Assembly (NCBI RefSeq): GCF_021654855.1
Contig: NZ_AP024202.1
Location: 2,170,001 to 2,234,000 of the forward strand
Origin: Thiomicrorhabdus immobilis
GTDB lineage: Bacteria > Pseudomonadota > Gammaproteobacteria > Thiomicrospirales > Thiomicrospiraceae
Length of the DNA stretch: 64,000 nucleotides
Direction of reading: 5' to 3'
Shown piece after piece: positions 37,647 to 46,497 of this stretch; the first letter of the stretch is position 1; each line of letters starts with the position of its first letter. The notes under the pieces are model-generated. The model made no database searches, was not told the DNA's origin, and was given only the letters and a program-made list of their open reading frames with translations. The position numbers and the translations under genes were made by a program.

Positions 37647-39026
37647 ATGTTTATCAGTGTGTTAGATATTTTTAAAATCGGCATAGGCCCATCCAGTTCA
37701 CATACCATGGGACCGATGGTGGCGGCTAAAGATTTCGTCAATAAACTGCAAAAAAATCGACTCGACTCCCAAAATGGCGTTGCTTTACAAGTACGTTGCA
37801 CCCTTAAGGGTTCGCTCGCTTTTACCGGACATGGTCATGCTACCGATCGTGCGGTTGCTTTAGGCATGCACGGCTATCTGCCCGAGGACTTAGCCAATAC
37901 TAACGTACAAAACCTGATATCCGAATTATGGGAAAGTCGGCATGTCGTTTTAGACAGCCAACAAAAAATCAGCTTCTATCCTCCAGAAGATATTATCTTT
38001 GACTATAAAGACCCACTTCCACAACACCCCAACGGGATGATATTTGAGTGCTTCGATAGCCAGGACAACTTGCTTTTAACCGAAACTTACTTCTCCATTG
38101 GTGGTGGATTTATCTCGACTTTGGCTGAAATTGATCAGGTTGAAGCTCCCATTAAAGGCCAGCCTGCCAGCGAGTTCAAGTATCCTTTCAACTCAGCCGC
38201 CTCAATGTTAGAGATGGCTAAACAACACAACTTAAGCATTGCCCAGATGAAACAAGCCAATGAACTTTGTGAAACCACCCTAGAAGAACTGGACACTAAG
38301 TTACACACCCTTTGGCAAGCGATGCACAACTGCGTTGAAAACGGTTTACAAACCGAAGGTATTCTACCTGGCGGCCTTAAGGTTAAACGCCGCGCCAAAA
38401 ACTTGTATCAACACCTGTTGAATGACGATAACCCGGTGAATGCCAATGACTGGTTATGCGCTTACGCGATGGCGGTAAACGAAGAAAACGCCGCTGGTCA
38501 CATGGTGGTTACCGCACCAACCAATGGTGCTGCAGGGGTGATTCCCGCAGTTCTATACTATTTTGTTAAGCATGAAAACGGCACCTTAGAAGACATAAAA
38601 ACCTTTTTACTCACCGCCGCCGCCATTGGCGGATTAATAAAACATAAAAGTTCGATCTCGGGTGCCGAGGTCGGGTGCCAAGGAGAGGTCGGTTCGGCGT
38701 CGGCGATGGCGGCCGCCGGATTATGTGCGGTACGCGGTGGTACGGTTATGCAAATTGAACAGGCGGCAGAGATGGCTTTAGAACACCATTTGGGCATGAC
38801 CTGTGACCCGGTTAAAGGTTTGGTGCAAGTCCCCTGCATCGAACGTAACGGTTTTGGCGCGATTAAGGCATTCACCGCAGCAAGTATCGCGTTGAGGGAG
38901 AGCGGTGAACATATAATGCCATTGGACAGCTGTATCGCCGCTATGAAAAAAACCGGTGATGAGATGTCGCATAAATACAAGGAAACCTCTTTGGGAGGCC
39001 TGGCGGTGACCTGGGTTGAGTGTTAA
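37647..39026 (+). CDS. sdaA: L-serine ammonia-lyase (iron-sulfur)
   Basis: A 459-residue single-chain enzyme converting L-serine to pyruvate and ammonia. It has the F-K-I-G-I-G-P-S-S-S-H-T-M-G-P opening of the beta domain, V-T-A-P-T-N-G-A-A-G-V-I-P-A-V, G-A-E-V-G-C-Q-G-E-V-G-S-A-S-A-M-A-A-A, and M-T-C-D-P-V-x-G-L-V-Q-V-P-C-I-E-R-N. The cysteines in these stretches hold the oxygen-labile [4Fe-4S] cluster. The start is 6 bases past the cyclase stop, so translational coupling is likely. Upstream symporter plus lyase imply use of external small amino acids for carbon and nitrogen. Confidence 0.96.
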   Translation: MFISVLDIFKIGIGPSSSHTMGPMVAAKDFVNKLQKNRLDSQNGVALQVRCTLKGSLAFTGHGHATDRAVALGMHGYLPEDLANTNVQNLISELWESRHVVLDSQQKISFYPPEDIIFDYKDPLPQHPNGMIFECFDSQDNLLLTETYFSIGGGFISTLAEIDQVEAPIKGQPASEFKYPFNSAASMLEMAKQHNLSIAQMKQANELCETTLEELDTKLHTLWQAMHNCVENGLQTEGILPGGLKVKRRAKNLYQHLLNDDNPVNANDWLCAYAMAVNEENAAGHMVVTAPTNGAAGVIPAVLYYFVKHENGTLEDIKTFLLTAAAIGGLIKHKSSISGAEVGCQGEVGSASAMAAAGLCAVRGGTVMQIEQAAEMALEHHLGMTCDPVKGLVQVPCIERNGFGAIKAFTAASIALRESGEHIMPLDSCIAAMKKTGDEMSHKYKETSLGGLAVTWVEC

Positions 39027-39159
39027 AAGCTAGATAGCTTGTGGAAGCCTGTATTTGACCGAATCACCCGATTTGTTTCAATATTCCGAGGAGATACGTT
39101 AAGATGATGATAGTTTCTTCTTCAACGCTTTAAGTACTGATTAACAGAGCCATTCTGCA

Positions 39160-41256
39160 ATGAAAACCAATCCAACTTCAGAAAAAGCGTTTTTCAAACT
39201 GCAGTTAACCTCATCACTGGGCTTTACACTTTTACTTAGTGTTGTCTTAACCCTCTACTTTCTAATCTCCCAATGGCACTCTTACCAATCACGTATTGAA
39301 ACCTACAAACAAAATTACATTGCCAGTCAAGAAGAGCTACTTTATGACGTTCTCGAACAAGAATATCAATACATCACCACTCTTATCAAAACCGAGAAAT
39401 TTGACACTTTACAACAATCACTGGTTTTGAAACGACTAAACAAAGCCCGACTTGGCCCCAAAAAAACAGGTTACTTTTTTGTTCTTAAACTCAATAACAT
39501 TAATGGTGGAGCAGATTTCGCCAGGCATTTACTACTTCCATTAGACCCAAGCCAAATAGACCAACCGATGGATTCTCTTGTAAGGGATGAAATGGGCAAT
39601 CCATACCGCCAAGACTACCTGGCGCAACTCAAAAAAAGTGGAATCGCTAAGGTTCATTACTGGTATCAAAAACCAAATGAACTAAAAAGCTACCCCAAAG
39701 TGAGCATGCTTCGCTGGATTAAACCTGTGGACTGGATTATTGGAGCTGGCATCTACAGCGATGAACTTGAGGAAGCCATTCAAAAAGAAGAGCAAAAACT
39801 CAAATCCGAATTTATCGTGCATAGCGTTGTATCTATCGTCATTACCGCTCTGATTTTATTCATTGCCACCGGGGTCACTTTCCTTCTTCAATCCAGGCTT
39901 AAAAAAGGCTTCAAGGATTTAAAGTCCGAATTATGCGCCGCTGAAATACAACTTAAAGAGCTAAATGATAACTTGGCGGTTCAGGTAAACAGGAAAACCC
40001 TGGAACTGCAAAACCTCTACCAAAAAGATGCCGCTACCCAATTGTTTAACCGCAGTAAATTGCTTGCCGATATAGAAGATTACACAACCCGAGACAATCA
40101 GCAAGCAACCTCATTTGTGTTACTTAACATAGATAGCTTTAGAGAGATGAATGAGTTGTTTGGTAATCCAACCGGTGATTTACTACTCAAGGCGCTTAGC
40201 CTGAAGCTCAAGAGTCTATTTGATGATGGTGACAAAATTTATCGGGTTAGTGGTGACGAGTTTTTAGTTTGGCTTAATCAGCCTATCGATGATTTAACCC
40301 ATCAACTACCACAACTGCATCATCAGCTGACCGAACAAATTGAAATCGCTGAACTGGAAAATATCTATTTCAATTTAACCATCGTCGCCGTTTACAAAGC
40401 AAAATCACCGCTCAGCGAACTTGAAATGACCATGCGTTGGGCAAAACAAAAAGGGTTGAATTGGCTGGTTTATGACTCCAAATATAATCAACGTCAAAAC
40501 TACCTCAAAAACCTCAACACGACCGAGCTAATCAAACAAGCCATTATCCATGACAAGGTAATCCCTGTTTTTCAACCTATCTACAATATCAGAACGGGAA
40601 AAATCGAAAAATATGAATGCTTGATTCGTATTCAGGAAAACAACCAGCTTTTATCACCAAGCGAATTTTTAAGCATTGCTCAAAAATCTAAACTTTATCC
40701 GGATCTGATGCAACGAATGCTAGAAAAAAGCTTCGCCAAATTTGAACATCTGCCCTACGAGTTTTCCATTAATCTCTCTTATCAAGACATTGAAGGCACA
40801 CAAATACCAAAAACGATTGAGCGCCTGTTAACCCCAGAAATAGCGCCCCGAGTGATTTTTGAAATACTCGAAACCGAGGGCATTGAAAACTACGCCATAG
40901 TCTCTGAATTTATTGGCAAAATGAAGGCTCTAGGTTGTCGTATTGCCATTGATGATTATGGTTCTGGCTACTCAAACTTAGAATATCTGTTAAAACTGCA
41001 AATTGATTTTTTGAAAATTGATGGTACGCTCATTGAAAACCTACCGAATGAACACTCTTTAGCGATTATAAAAAGCATTGTGTTCTTTGCCCAACAACTC
41101 AATATATCAACGATTGCGGAATTTGTAAGCGACCACACCCTGTTTGATATAGTCAGTGAATTGGGAGTAGATTTCGCACAAGGCTACTATATCGGTCAAC
41201 CAGCGCCTGAACTCAATGAGAACATCTTCCCTAAGCTGTCTGAAAACCAAGTTTAA
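39160..41256 (+). CDS. Cache-GGDEF-EAL protein with non-canonical motifs
   Basis: 698 residues. Transmembrane helix (about 15-38), a single-Cache domain (about 50-200) with G-Y-F-F-V-L, P-M-D-S-L-V-R-D-E-M-G-N-P-Y and W-I-I-G-A-G-I-Y, a helix (about 215-240), a short coiled coil, GGDEF (about 275-430) and EAL (about 460-690). The cyclase motif is S-G-D-E-F (364-368) and the EAL triad is E-C-L (486-488), with D-D-Y-G-S-G-Y from 598. Both sites vary from consensus but keep key acidic residues. EAL activity is the more likely. It follows the amino-acid operon by 134 bases. Confidence 0.87.
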   Translation: MKTNPTSEKAFFKLQLTSSLGFTLLLSVVLTLYFLISQWHSYQSRIETYKQNYIASQEELLYDVLEQEYQYITTLIKTEKFDTLQQSLVLKRLNKARLGPKKTGYFFVLKLNNINGGADFARHLLLPLDPSQIDQPMDSLVRDEMGNPYRQDYLAQLKKSGIAKVHYWYQKPNELKSYPKVSMLRWIKPVDWIIGAGIYSDELEEAIQKEEQKLKSEFIVHSVVSIVITALILFIATGVTFLLQSRLKKGFKDLKSELCAAEIQLKELNDNLAVQVNRKTLELQNLYQKDAATQLFNRSKLLADIEDYTTRDNQQATSFVLLNIDSFREMNELFGNPTGDLLLKALSLKLKSLFDDGDKIYRVSGDEFLVWLNQPIDDLTHQLPQLHHQLTEQIEIAELENIYFNLTIVAVYKAKSPLSELEMTMRWAKQKGLNWLVYDSKYNQRQNYLKNLNTTELIKQAIIHDKVIPVFQPIYNIRTGKIEKYECLIRIQENNQLLSPSEFLSIAQKSKLYPDLMQRMLEKSFAKFEHLPYEFSINLSYQDIEGTQIPKTIERLLTPEIAPRVIFEILETEGIENYAIVSEFIGKMKALGCRIAIDDYGSGYSNLEYLLKLQIDFLKIDGTLIENLPNEHSLAIIKSIVFFAQQLNISTIAEFVSDHTLFDIVSELGVDFAQGYYIGQPAPELNENIFPKLSENQV

Positions 41257-41267
41257 TCAAGAGGTTG

Positions 41268-42488
41268 CTAGCGAATAGCCTCATTTTTAGCAATAAAACT
41301 TAATAAATCTAGAGCTTGCTGAGATTTTGAGGATAACGGATTGGTTTGTTGATGTTGTGCGGTTATCAATACCAATTCGTTTTCATTAGACTCAAACCCC
41401 AAATTATCCCCCACCTGATTGGCACAAATCATATCCAGATTTTTACGCACCAGCTTGTCTTTGGCATATTCGATGACATTTTGGGTTTCGGCGGCAAACC
41501 CGACCACGAAGGGTTTATCAACCTGCTGTGCTACCCATGCGACAATATCGGGGTTCTTAATCAGTTTTAATGTCATTTCATCGCTATCAGACTGTTTTTT
41601 GATTTTTTGCTGAGCCATATCCGCCACTCTAAAATCGGCTACCGCGGCGGCACTAATAAAGACGTCTACAGAGGCGTAATGTTGTTGCACCGCATCAAAC
41701 ATCTGCTCAGCAGAACGGACATCAATACGCTTAACATTCTGTGGAGTGGCTAAGTTTACCGGCCCGGCGATTAAAGTAACCTTAGCCCCCGCCTTAGCGG
41801 CAGTTTCGGCAATGGCAAAGCCCATTTTTCCCGAACTTCTATTGCCAATAAAACGCACCGGGTCGATGTTCTCGTAAGTCGGCCCTGCGGTGATTAATAA
41901 AGATTTACCCTGCCAAAAGGTTTTTAAACCTAACCAGGCCTGGTTGTTTGTTTGTTGCTGTTTTTCGGACTCAACCACAGCATCAAAAATCTGTTGTGGT
42001 TCAGGCATTCTCCCTTCACCGACTTCTCCACAAGCTTGTTCCCCTGAAGCCGGTTGCAATAGCGTCCAACCACGTTGCTTTAAAACCGCTACATTCTCTT
42101 GGGTAGCCGAATTGCTCCACATCAAGCGGTTCATGGCTGGAGCGACAACAATCGGTTTATCGGTTGCCAGAATAATGGTGGTCAACAAGTCATCCGCCCG
42201 CCCCATTCTAAACTTGGCCAAGGTTTCAGCCGATGCCGGAGCGACAATAATCACATCCGCCCAACGAGCCAGTTCAATATGCCCCATACCAGCTTCTTGA
42301 TTAGCATCAAATAAGCTGTCACGAACAGGTTTTCCCGACAAAGCTTGAAAAGACAGCGGTTGAATAAACTCTTTGGCGCCAGAGGTCATGACCACCTGCA
42401 CCTCATGCCCTGCTTTAATAAAAAGACGAGTGAGCTCTAAAGATTTATAGGCGGCAATACCGCCTGTGACACCAAGTAATACTTTCAT
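41268..42488 (-). CDS. coaBC: Bifunctional PPC decarboxylase / PPC synthetase
   Basis: A 406-residue Dfp. The CoaC half (about 1-180) is a flavoprotein with G-V-T-G-G-I-A-A-Y-K, the catalytic-site P-A-M-N-x-x-M-W, and G-E-x-A-C-G-E-x-G-x-G-R-M. The CoaB half (about 195-400) has T-A-G-P-T-Y-E-x-I-D-P-V-R-F-I-G-N-R-S-S-G-K-M-G and K-I-K-K. Together they turn phosphopantothenate plus cysteine into phosphopantetheine for coenzyme A. A palindrome copy falls exactly in the linker between halves, read as N-Q-A-W-L-G. It is convergent with the Cache-EAL gene, with 11 bases between. Confidence 0.96.
   Translation of the reverse strand: MKVLLGVTGGIAAYKSLELTRLFIKAGHEVQVVMTSGAKEFIQPLSFQALSGKPVRDSLFDANQEAGMGHIELARWADVIIVAPASAETLAKFRMGRADDLLTTIILATDKPIVVAPAMNRLMWSNSATQENVAVLKQRGWTLLQPASGEQACGEVGEGRMPEPQQIFDAVVESEKQQQTNNQAWLGLKTFWQGKSLLITAGPTYENIDPVRFIGNRSSGKMGFAIAETAAKAGAKVTLIAGPVNLATPQNVKRIDVRSAEQMFDAVQQHYASVDVFISAAAVADFRVADMAQQKIKKQSDSDEMTLKLIKNPDIVAWVAQQVDKPFVVGFAAETQNVIEYAKDKLVRKNLDMICANQVGDNLGFESNENELVLITAQHQQTNPLSSKSQQALDLLSFIAKNEAIR
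41933..41944. repeat. Palindrome ACCAGGCCTGGT, exact copy 8 (coaBC linker)
   Basis: Exact match, 14-bp with A...T flanks, in the interdomain linker. Confidence 0.95.
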
Positions 42489-42534
42489 TTCAATGTAAAC
42501 TTCAATAAAACCGTAATAATTAAAACAGATTATA

Positions 42535-42549
42535 CGTTATAAAATAACG
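42535..42549. promoter_or_regulatory. Perfect 6-3-6 dyad CGTTATAAAATAACG
   Basis: CGTTAT, AAA, ATAACG between divergent coaBC and the LuxR-type regulator. It is either an operator, possibly for the adjacent regulator, or an AT-rich promoter element. Confidence 0.35.
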
Positions 42550-42651
42550 ACTTTCTCTTTGTCAAAACAATCCTGTAAACTTAGTTGATGAAAGCGACGG
42601 TTTTTATGAAAAATTGGCAATCACTTCACTTAGATATAAAGGTGAAAAACA

Positions 42652-43152
42652 ATGAACACAATACGATTCAGCCTTGGCGTTTTTATTCTCCTATTTCTGG
42701 TTTCTTCCGTAGACATTCTTTTCGACTGGTCGGGGATGGGAGGCTTGAACGCTCACATTTTAGTTGAAATGTTTATGGGTGTTATAAGTCTTGTAGCATT
42801 TGCCGTTCTGCTTTATACCTCTTTAAAACAAAAGCAAAGCATAGAAACCATACACGATGATTTATCACAAACCCAGCAAGCTTTAGATAGTGCAGAATTA
42901 AAGACTCAAAAACTTATGGGAGAGTTTTCAAAAATCATTCAAGCACAATTTCAGGAGTGGCAATTGACCCAGAGTGAAAAAGAGGTGGCATTATTGCTGT
43001 TGAAAGGGTTGTCTTTGGATGAAATCGCAACGGTACGTGAAACCAAAGAAAAAACCGTTCGCCAGCAAGCTTCTAACCTATACAAAAAAGCTGGAATTTC
43101 CGGGCGACATGAACTGGTTGCTTTCTTTTTTGAAGACCTACTGATTGAATAA
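42652..43152 (+). CDS. Membrane-anchored LuxR-type HTH regulator
   Basis: 166 residues. Two hydrophobic helices (about 6-25 and 35-57) are followed by a charged heptad-like stretch (about 58-100) and a LuxR/GerE-type HTH (about 104-160): L-T-Q-S-E-K-E-V-A-L-L-L-L-K-G-L-S-L-D-E-I-A, then R-E-T-K-E-K-T-V-R-Q-Q-A-S-N-L-Y-K-K-A-G-I-S-G-R-H-E-L-V. The HTH is complete, so DNA binding from the membrane is likely, perhaps with dimerisation by the coiled coil. AAGGTG precedes the start. Downstream, cytochrome b561 and fccAB converge on it. I do not know a named homologue. Confidence 0.78.
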   Translation: MNTIRFSLGVFILLFLVSSVDILFDWSGMGGLNAHILVEMFMGVISLVAFAVLLYTSLKQKQSIETIHDDLSQTQQALDSAELKTQKLMGEFSKIIQAQFQEWQLTQSEKEVALLLLKGLSLDEIATVRETKEKTVRQQASNLYKKAGISGRHELVAFFFEDLLIE

Positions 43153-43194
43153 CCCCCGCTTCATATTTGAAGCCTGCAGCCTTGCAAAGGTGGT

Positions 43195-43746
43195 TCAATC
43201 TTTTTTAAAAGGCAGCATTCTAACTAGGGTATTGTCTCGTAACAAATAGTGGTGAAATAAAGCGGCAAACGCATGTAAGCCGATTAACCAATAGCCCATC
43301 ACTCCAATGAACTCATGCATCTCTTCAAAAATATCCGCCCAAAATTCACTTTCCGAGATAAGTGCAGGAAGTTCCCAACCGTAAAAAGGGATTGTCTTCC
43401 CCTCCCCACTTAAAATCAACCATCCCAAAACTGGCATGATTATCATAAAAGCATATAACAATCGGTGAGCCAACTTAGCTAAACGCTGCTGTAATGCACT
43501 CGGCGCGGGAGAGATGGAAGGTGTCTTTTGTAGCACCACTAAACTCAATCGTAAAGCAAGCAAAACCAAAACTGAAAGACCCAAAGTAAAATGCCATATT
43601 TTAAAGTCATTCCGAATTTCAGACCCTTTATCAAAAAGTTCACGCAACTCGATACTGGCGTAGGTCGCAACAATCAATATGAACATCAACCAGTGCATGC
43701 CAATTGAGAGAGCACCATAGGTTTGTGGCGTGTTTTTCAAATTCAT
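43195..43746 (-). CDS. Cytochrome b561 family (CybB-like)
   Basis: A 183-residue membrane protein with four helices. Likely haem-ligand histidines are in S-I-G-M-H-W-L (helix 1), K-I-W-H-F-T-L-G (helix 2) and L-I-G-L-H-A-F-A-A-L-F-H-H (helix 4), the spacing used by bacterial di-haem b561. Such proteins move electrons between quinone and periplasmic acceptors or superoxide. It sits about 170 bases downstream of fccAB copy 1 on the same strand, so it could take part in sulfide-derived electron flow. That link is positional only. Confidence 0.85.
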   Translation of the reverse strand: MNLKNTPQTYGALSIGMHWLMFILIVATYASIELRELFDKGSEIRNDFKIWHFTLGLSVLVLLALRLSLVVLQKTPSISPAPSALQQRLAKLAHRLLYAFMIIMPVLGWLILSGEGKTIPFYGWELPALISESEFWADIFEEMHEFIGVMGYWLIGLHAFAALFHHYLLRDNTLVRMLPFKKD

Positions 43747-43921
43747 AGTCTACTCCCATAAAAAAACGCCTCTTATAACAAGAAGCGTCTTCAAAGAATA
43801 CTGAATCTCATTATTAAAAACAATTTAGACCTATCTTTTCAATTCTGATGCTTTAGGTCGCTATCTGATTGAATAGATGATTGCTTCGAATAACTTCCGT
43901 CCAGCCACTACTTCTCTAAAA

Positions 43922-45232
43922 TCATGCAAATGTATCTTGAAATAAATTGCCTGCCCAATTAAACATGGAACGATAATTTTCTGCACTAGGAGCTCCTGAT
44001 GCATATTTATCTACGACACTATTCGGAACGATATCAATAGGTTGCATTTGTCCTGTTGAAGCATTAAATTCATATACCGCAGTTAACCATGACGCCGTAC
44101 TAGATGAAACGGGGCTATAACAGGCTGAATTGGTTTTTGGAGCAGGATCTGGTTCCAAACCTTTTAATGAGCGAAGCACAGCATCAGCACAAATCTTGGC
44201 TTCTGAATTTCCAATATGACCTGCTTTTGGCAAACCTGTGCCTTGTGAATCACCAATAATATGAATATCTAGACCAAGAGGTACATTAGCACTATTCAAC
44301 TTTGTAGATTCATAAGTCAATGGATTAACGGGTGCCCAATTGTTTTCGTTCAATCCGGCAGTAAAGACAATGGAACCTGCTTTTTGATTAGGAATAACAT
44401 TTAATGTTGTTGCTAAAAGGGTTTCACTGGATGCCCCGCTCACACTATAAGTCACACTCTTTGCATCTGAATCAACGCTAACCACTGCCGCACTATGAAC
44501 ATACTCAACGCCATAAATTGCAAACATCGCACCAAAGGTATCTGCTTCAACGGTAATCGCTGGATTAGCGTCCAGCACCTTCACAGTACACCCTGTATAA
44601 CCTTTAGTGTTTTTCAGGTAATCCGCCACAACACAGGCACGCTCATAAGGCCCTGGAGGACAACGATATGGTGCTTTTGGAACGGTCATAACAAAGCTAT
44701 CACCATCTTGCATGGCGTCAATTTGTGCTTTTAATAAATTGGTTTGCTCACCCGCTTTCCAAGCATGAGGTACTTTTGTAAAGTCATGACCTGGCATGGC
44801 ATCAAAATCAATACCAGGTGCCAAAATCAACTTGTCATAAGAAAGCTCGCTTCCTCCACCTAATTTAATTGTTTTAGCCGTGTTATCTACCGCCACAACG
44901 GTGTCATGCAGCATATTAACGCCATATTTTTGACTATGATTAATATAATTAAAACTTAAATCATCGGTCGTTTTTTGGCCATTTAAAACCAAGTTACTTA
45001 GAATCGGTGAAATGTAAGTTGCGTTAGGTTCAACAACCGTTACTTGAACACTTAAACCACCCCACATTTTCAAATATTTAGCCACCGTGGCTCCTGCAAA
45101 ACCTCCACCAACAACAATAATTTGCGGTATGGTTGTAGTGTCAATCGCTCTTACCAGGCCTGGTAAAGCTGTTGCAGTTAACCCAAGGCCAAGCGCTTTC
45201 AATAAATTTCTGCGTGATAATTGATTACTCAT
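43922..45232 (-). CDS. fccB: Flavocytochrome c sulfide dehydrogenase, flavoprotein subunit (copy 1)
   Basis: 436 residues from the ATG at 45232 (AAGGAGA upstream). A Tat signal S-R-R-N-L-L-K is followed by FAD-binding V-V-G-G-G-F-A-G-A-T (40-49), R-C-P-P-G-P-Y-E-R-A-C (190-200), I-G-D-S-Q-G-T-G-L-P-K-A-G-H, and the FCSD C-terminal domain with N-S-A-C-Y-S. Cys191 and Cys371 are placed to form the redox disulfide near the flavin. The cysteine that carries covalent FAD in the Allochromatium enzyme is missing (Y-I-S-P-I-L-S-N, 73-80). It oxidises sulfide in the periplasm and passes electrons to FccA, encoded directly upstream. Confidence 0.9.
   Translation of the reverse strand: MSNQLSRRNLLKALGLGLTATALPGLVRAIDTTTIPQIIVVGGGFAGATVAKYLKMWGGLSVQVTVVEPNATYISPILSNLVLNGQKTTDDLSFNYINHSQKYGVNMLHDTVVAVDNTAKTIKLGGGSELSYDKLILAPGIDFDAMPGHDFTKVPHAWKAGEQTNLLKAQIDAMQDGDSFVMTVPKAPYRCPPGPYERACVVADYLKNTKGYTGCTVKVLDANPAITVEADTFGAMFAIYGVEYVHSAAVVSVDSDAKSVTYSVSGASSETLLATTLNVIPNQKAGSIVFTAGLNENNWAPVNPLTYESTKLNSANVPLGLDIHIIGDSQGTGLPKAGHIGNSEAKICADAVLRSLKGLEPDPAPKTNSACYSPVSSSTASWLTAVYEFNASTGQMQPIDIVPNSVVDKYASGAPSAENYRSMFNWAGNLFQDTFA
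45153..45164. repeat. Palindrome ACCAGGCCTGGT, exact copy 9 (fccB signal peptide)
   Basis: Exact match, 16-bp with TT...AA flanks, in the Tat signal peptide region, read as A-L-P-G-L-V. Confidence 0.95.
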
Positions 45233-45243
45233 TCTCACTCTCC

Positions 45244-46233
45244 TTAATCATCGTTATCTGAGCTGGGTTGAGTCGCTAGCCATGAGGCTAAAGCTTGGAT
45301 TTCTGAATCTGTGTAACCATGAGCTTGAGCTTGCATAATTAAATCTTCTTCACCAGCTTTAATTTCGAGCATTTCACTGACTAATTCCGCAGCACTTTCG
45401 CCTGCAATACTGTCCCAACTATTCGTTGAACTGCCATTGGTTCCATGACATTGTGCGCATTGTGAGGCTAATAATCTTCCCGATGTAACCGTATATTCCG
45501 CAACCGGTGTATAAACGGTTGTTGTACCTGACTCATAACTATCATCATGATCTGGGTCTTCACTGTCAGGTATACCATCACCATCATCATCAGAATCTAC
45601 ATCATCGTTTGAACCATCATTATCATCATCACGATCGTAGATATCATCAATTCCATCTCCATCACTATCTTCGGTAGAGGAGTAATCAGAATCGTAGGCA
45701 TCTGGAATATCATCGCCATCATCATCTAAAGAATCTGAAGAAACATCCCTTAGCACGACACCATCTGGCAAGGTTAAAGGAACTTCTAATGGTGTATCTT
45801 TTATCCCGTCATTATTAGCATCATCAATATCAGCACGATTTAATGCCAAATCGATATAGCCAAGATCAAAATCTTCTGACATATTGATCAACCCACTCAC
45901 TACCGAACCGGAGTTAATTTGTATAGAAGTGATTACTCGATTGGCTATATCGTCTTCATTGGTTGTCATAACCAATCTACAATCGACATTACTAGGTATT
46001 GAAAGTGTGAATGGGTGTTTAGTGGTACCGTTATCTGTTGAATTCACATGATAATAAGTACCATCAGCACAAAAGGCTTCAATCAATGTGCCGGGAACCG
46101 TACCACTCACCACACTTGTAGTGGTCGATGTTGCTGCGGTGGTTGTTGAATCGCTACCACCTCCACCACATGAAGCTAATAGAACAGCCATCGTTAGGCT
46201 GGATAAAATAAATGGGGCTTTATAAAGTTTCAT
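45244..46233 (-). CDS. fccA: FccA-like cytochrome c lipoprotein with calcium-binding repeats (copy 1)
   Basis: 329 residues. A lipoprotein signal ends L-L-A-S-C (Cys22). A variable region (about 23-165) leads to acidic Asp-rich repeats (about 170-231) of thrombospondin type 3 or EF-hand-like form (D-x-D-x-D-G-I-x-D). A mono-haem cytochrome domain follows, with C-A-Q-C-H at 259-263 and a likely Met ligand near 297. The last ~75 residues closely match FccA copy 2 (R-L-L-A-S-Q-C-A-Q-C-H-G-T). The Asp-rich insertion would bind calcium and may act as a spacer outside the membrane. It lies 11 bases before fccB, as a two-gene operon. Confidence 0.82.
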   Translation of the reverse strand: MKLYKAPFILSSLTMAVLLASCGGGGSDSTTTAATSTTTSVVSGTVPGTLIEAFCADGTYYHVNSTDNGTTKHPFTLSIPSNVDCRLVMTTNEDDIANRVITSIQINSGSVVSGLINMSEDFDLGYIDLALNRADIDDANNDGIKDTPLEVPLTLPDGVVLRDVSSDSLDDDGDDIPDAYDSDYSSTEDSDGDGIDDIYDRDDDNDGSNDDVDSDDDGDGIPDSEDPDHDDSYESGTTTVYTPVAEYTVTSGRLLASQCAQCHGTNGSSTNSWDSIAGESAAELVSEMLEIKAGEEDLIMQAQAHGYTDSEIQALASWLATQPSSDNDD

Positions 46234-46324
46234 AGCCGTTCCTTATTGGTTAAGGTAATCGTTATAACTTTTTAAGAAGTTTCCCAAATATTAAAATGTT
46301 AAAACCTTACAGAAAAGTGGGCAT

Positions 46325-46349
46325 ATGTCTTATTGGACACATGTCCTAT
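46325..46349. promoter_or_regulatory. Candidate operator upstream of fccAB copy 1
   Basis: ATGTCTTAT (46325-46333) and ATGTCCTAT (46341-46349) repeat with a 16-base period. Within them GGACA and TGTCC form an inverted repeat with a 2-base spacer (46335-46346). It lies about 90 bases before the fccA start. The motif does not recur upstream of copy 2. Confidence 0.35.
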
Positions 46350-46497
46350 AAAGAAAATGGCTAAAAACAAGGGGGAAAGAGGATTAAATGGCCACTTACA
46401 ACATATTTGCCACCATTTACGATTTGCAAAGAAATTTTAGATTAAGACCGAAAGGCATGTCTTGTTTATGAGTTCATGGCACTCTACGACTAAAGAT

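Noticed and set aside
42535-42549. Zur box between coaBC and the LuxR-type gene
   Set aside because: GTTATAAAATAAC resembles the Zur consensus, but neither gene is a zinc gene, and the AT-rich core also looks like a -10 element. Kept only as a generic dyad.
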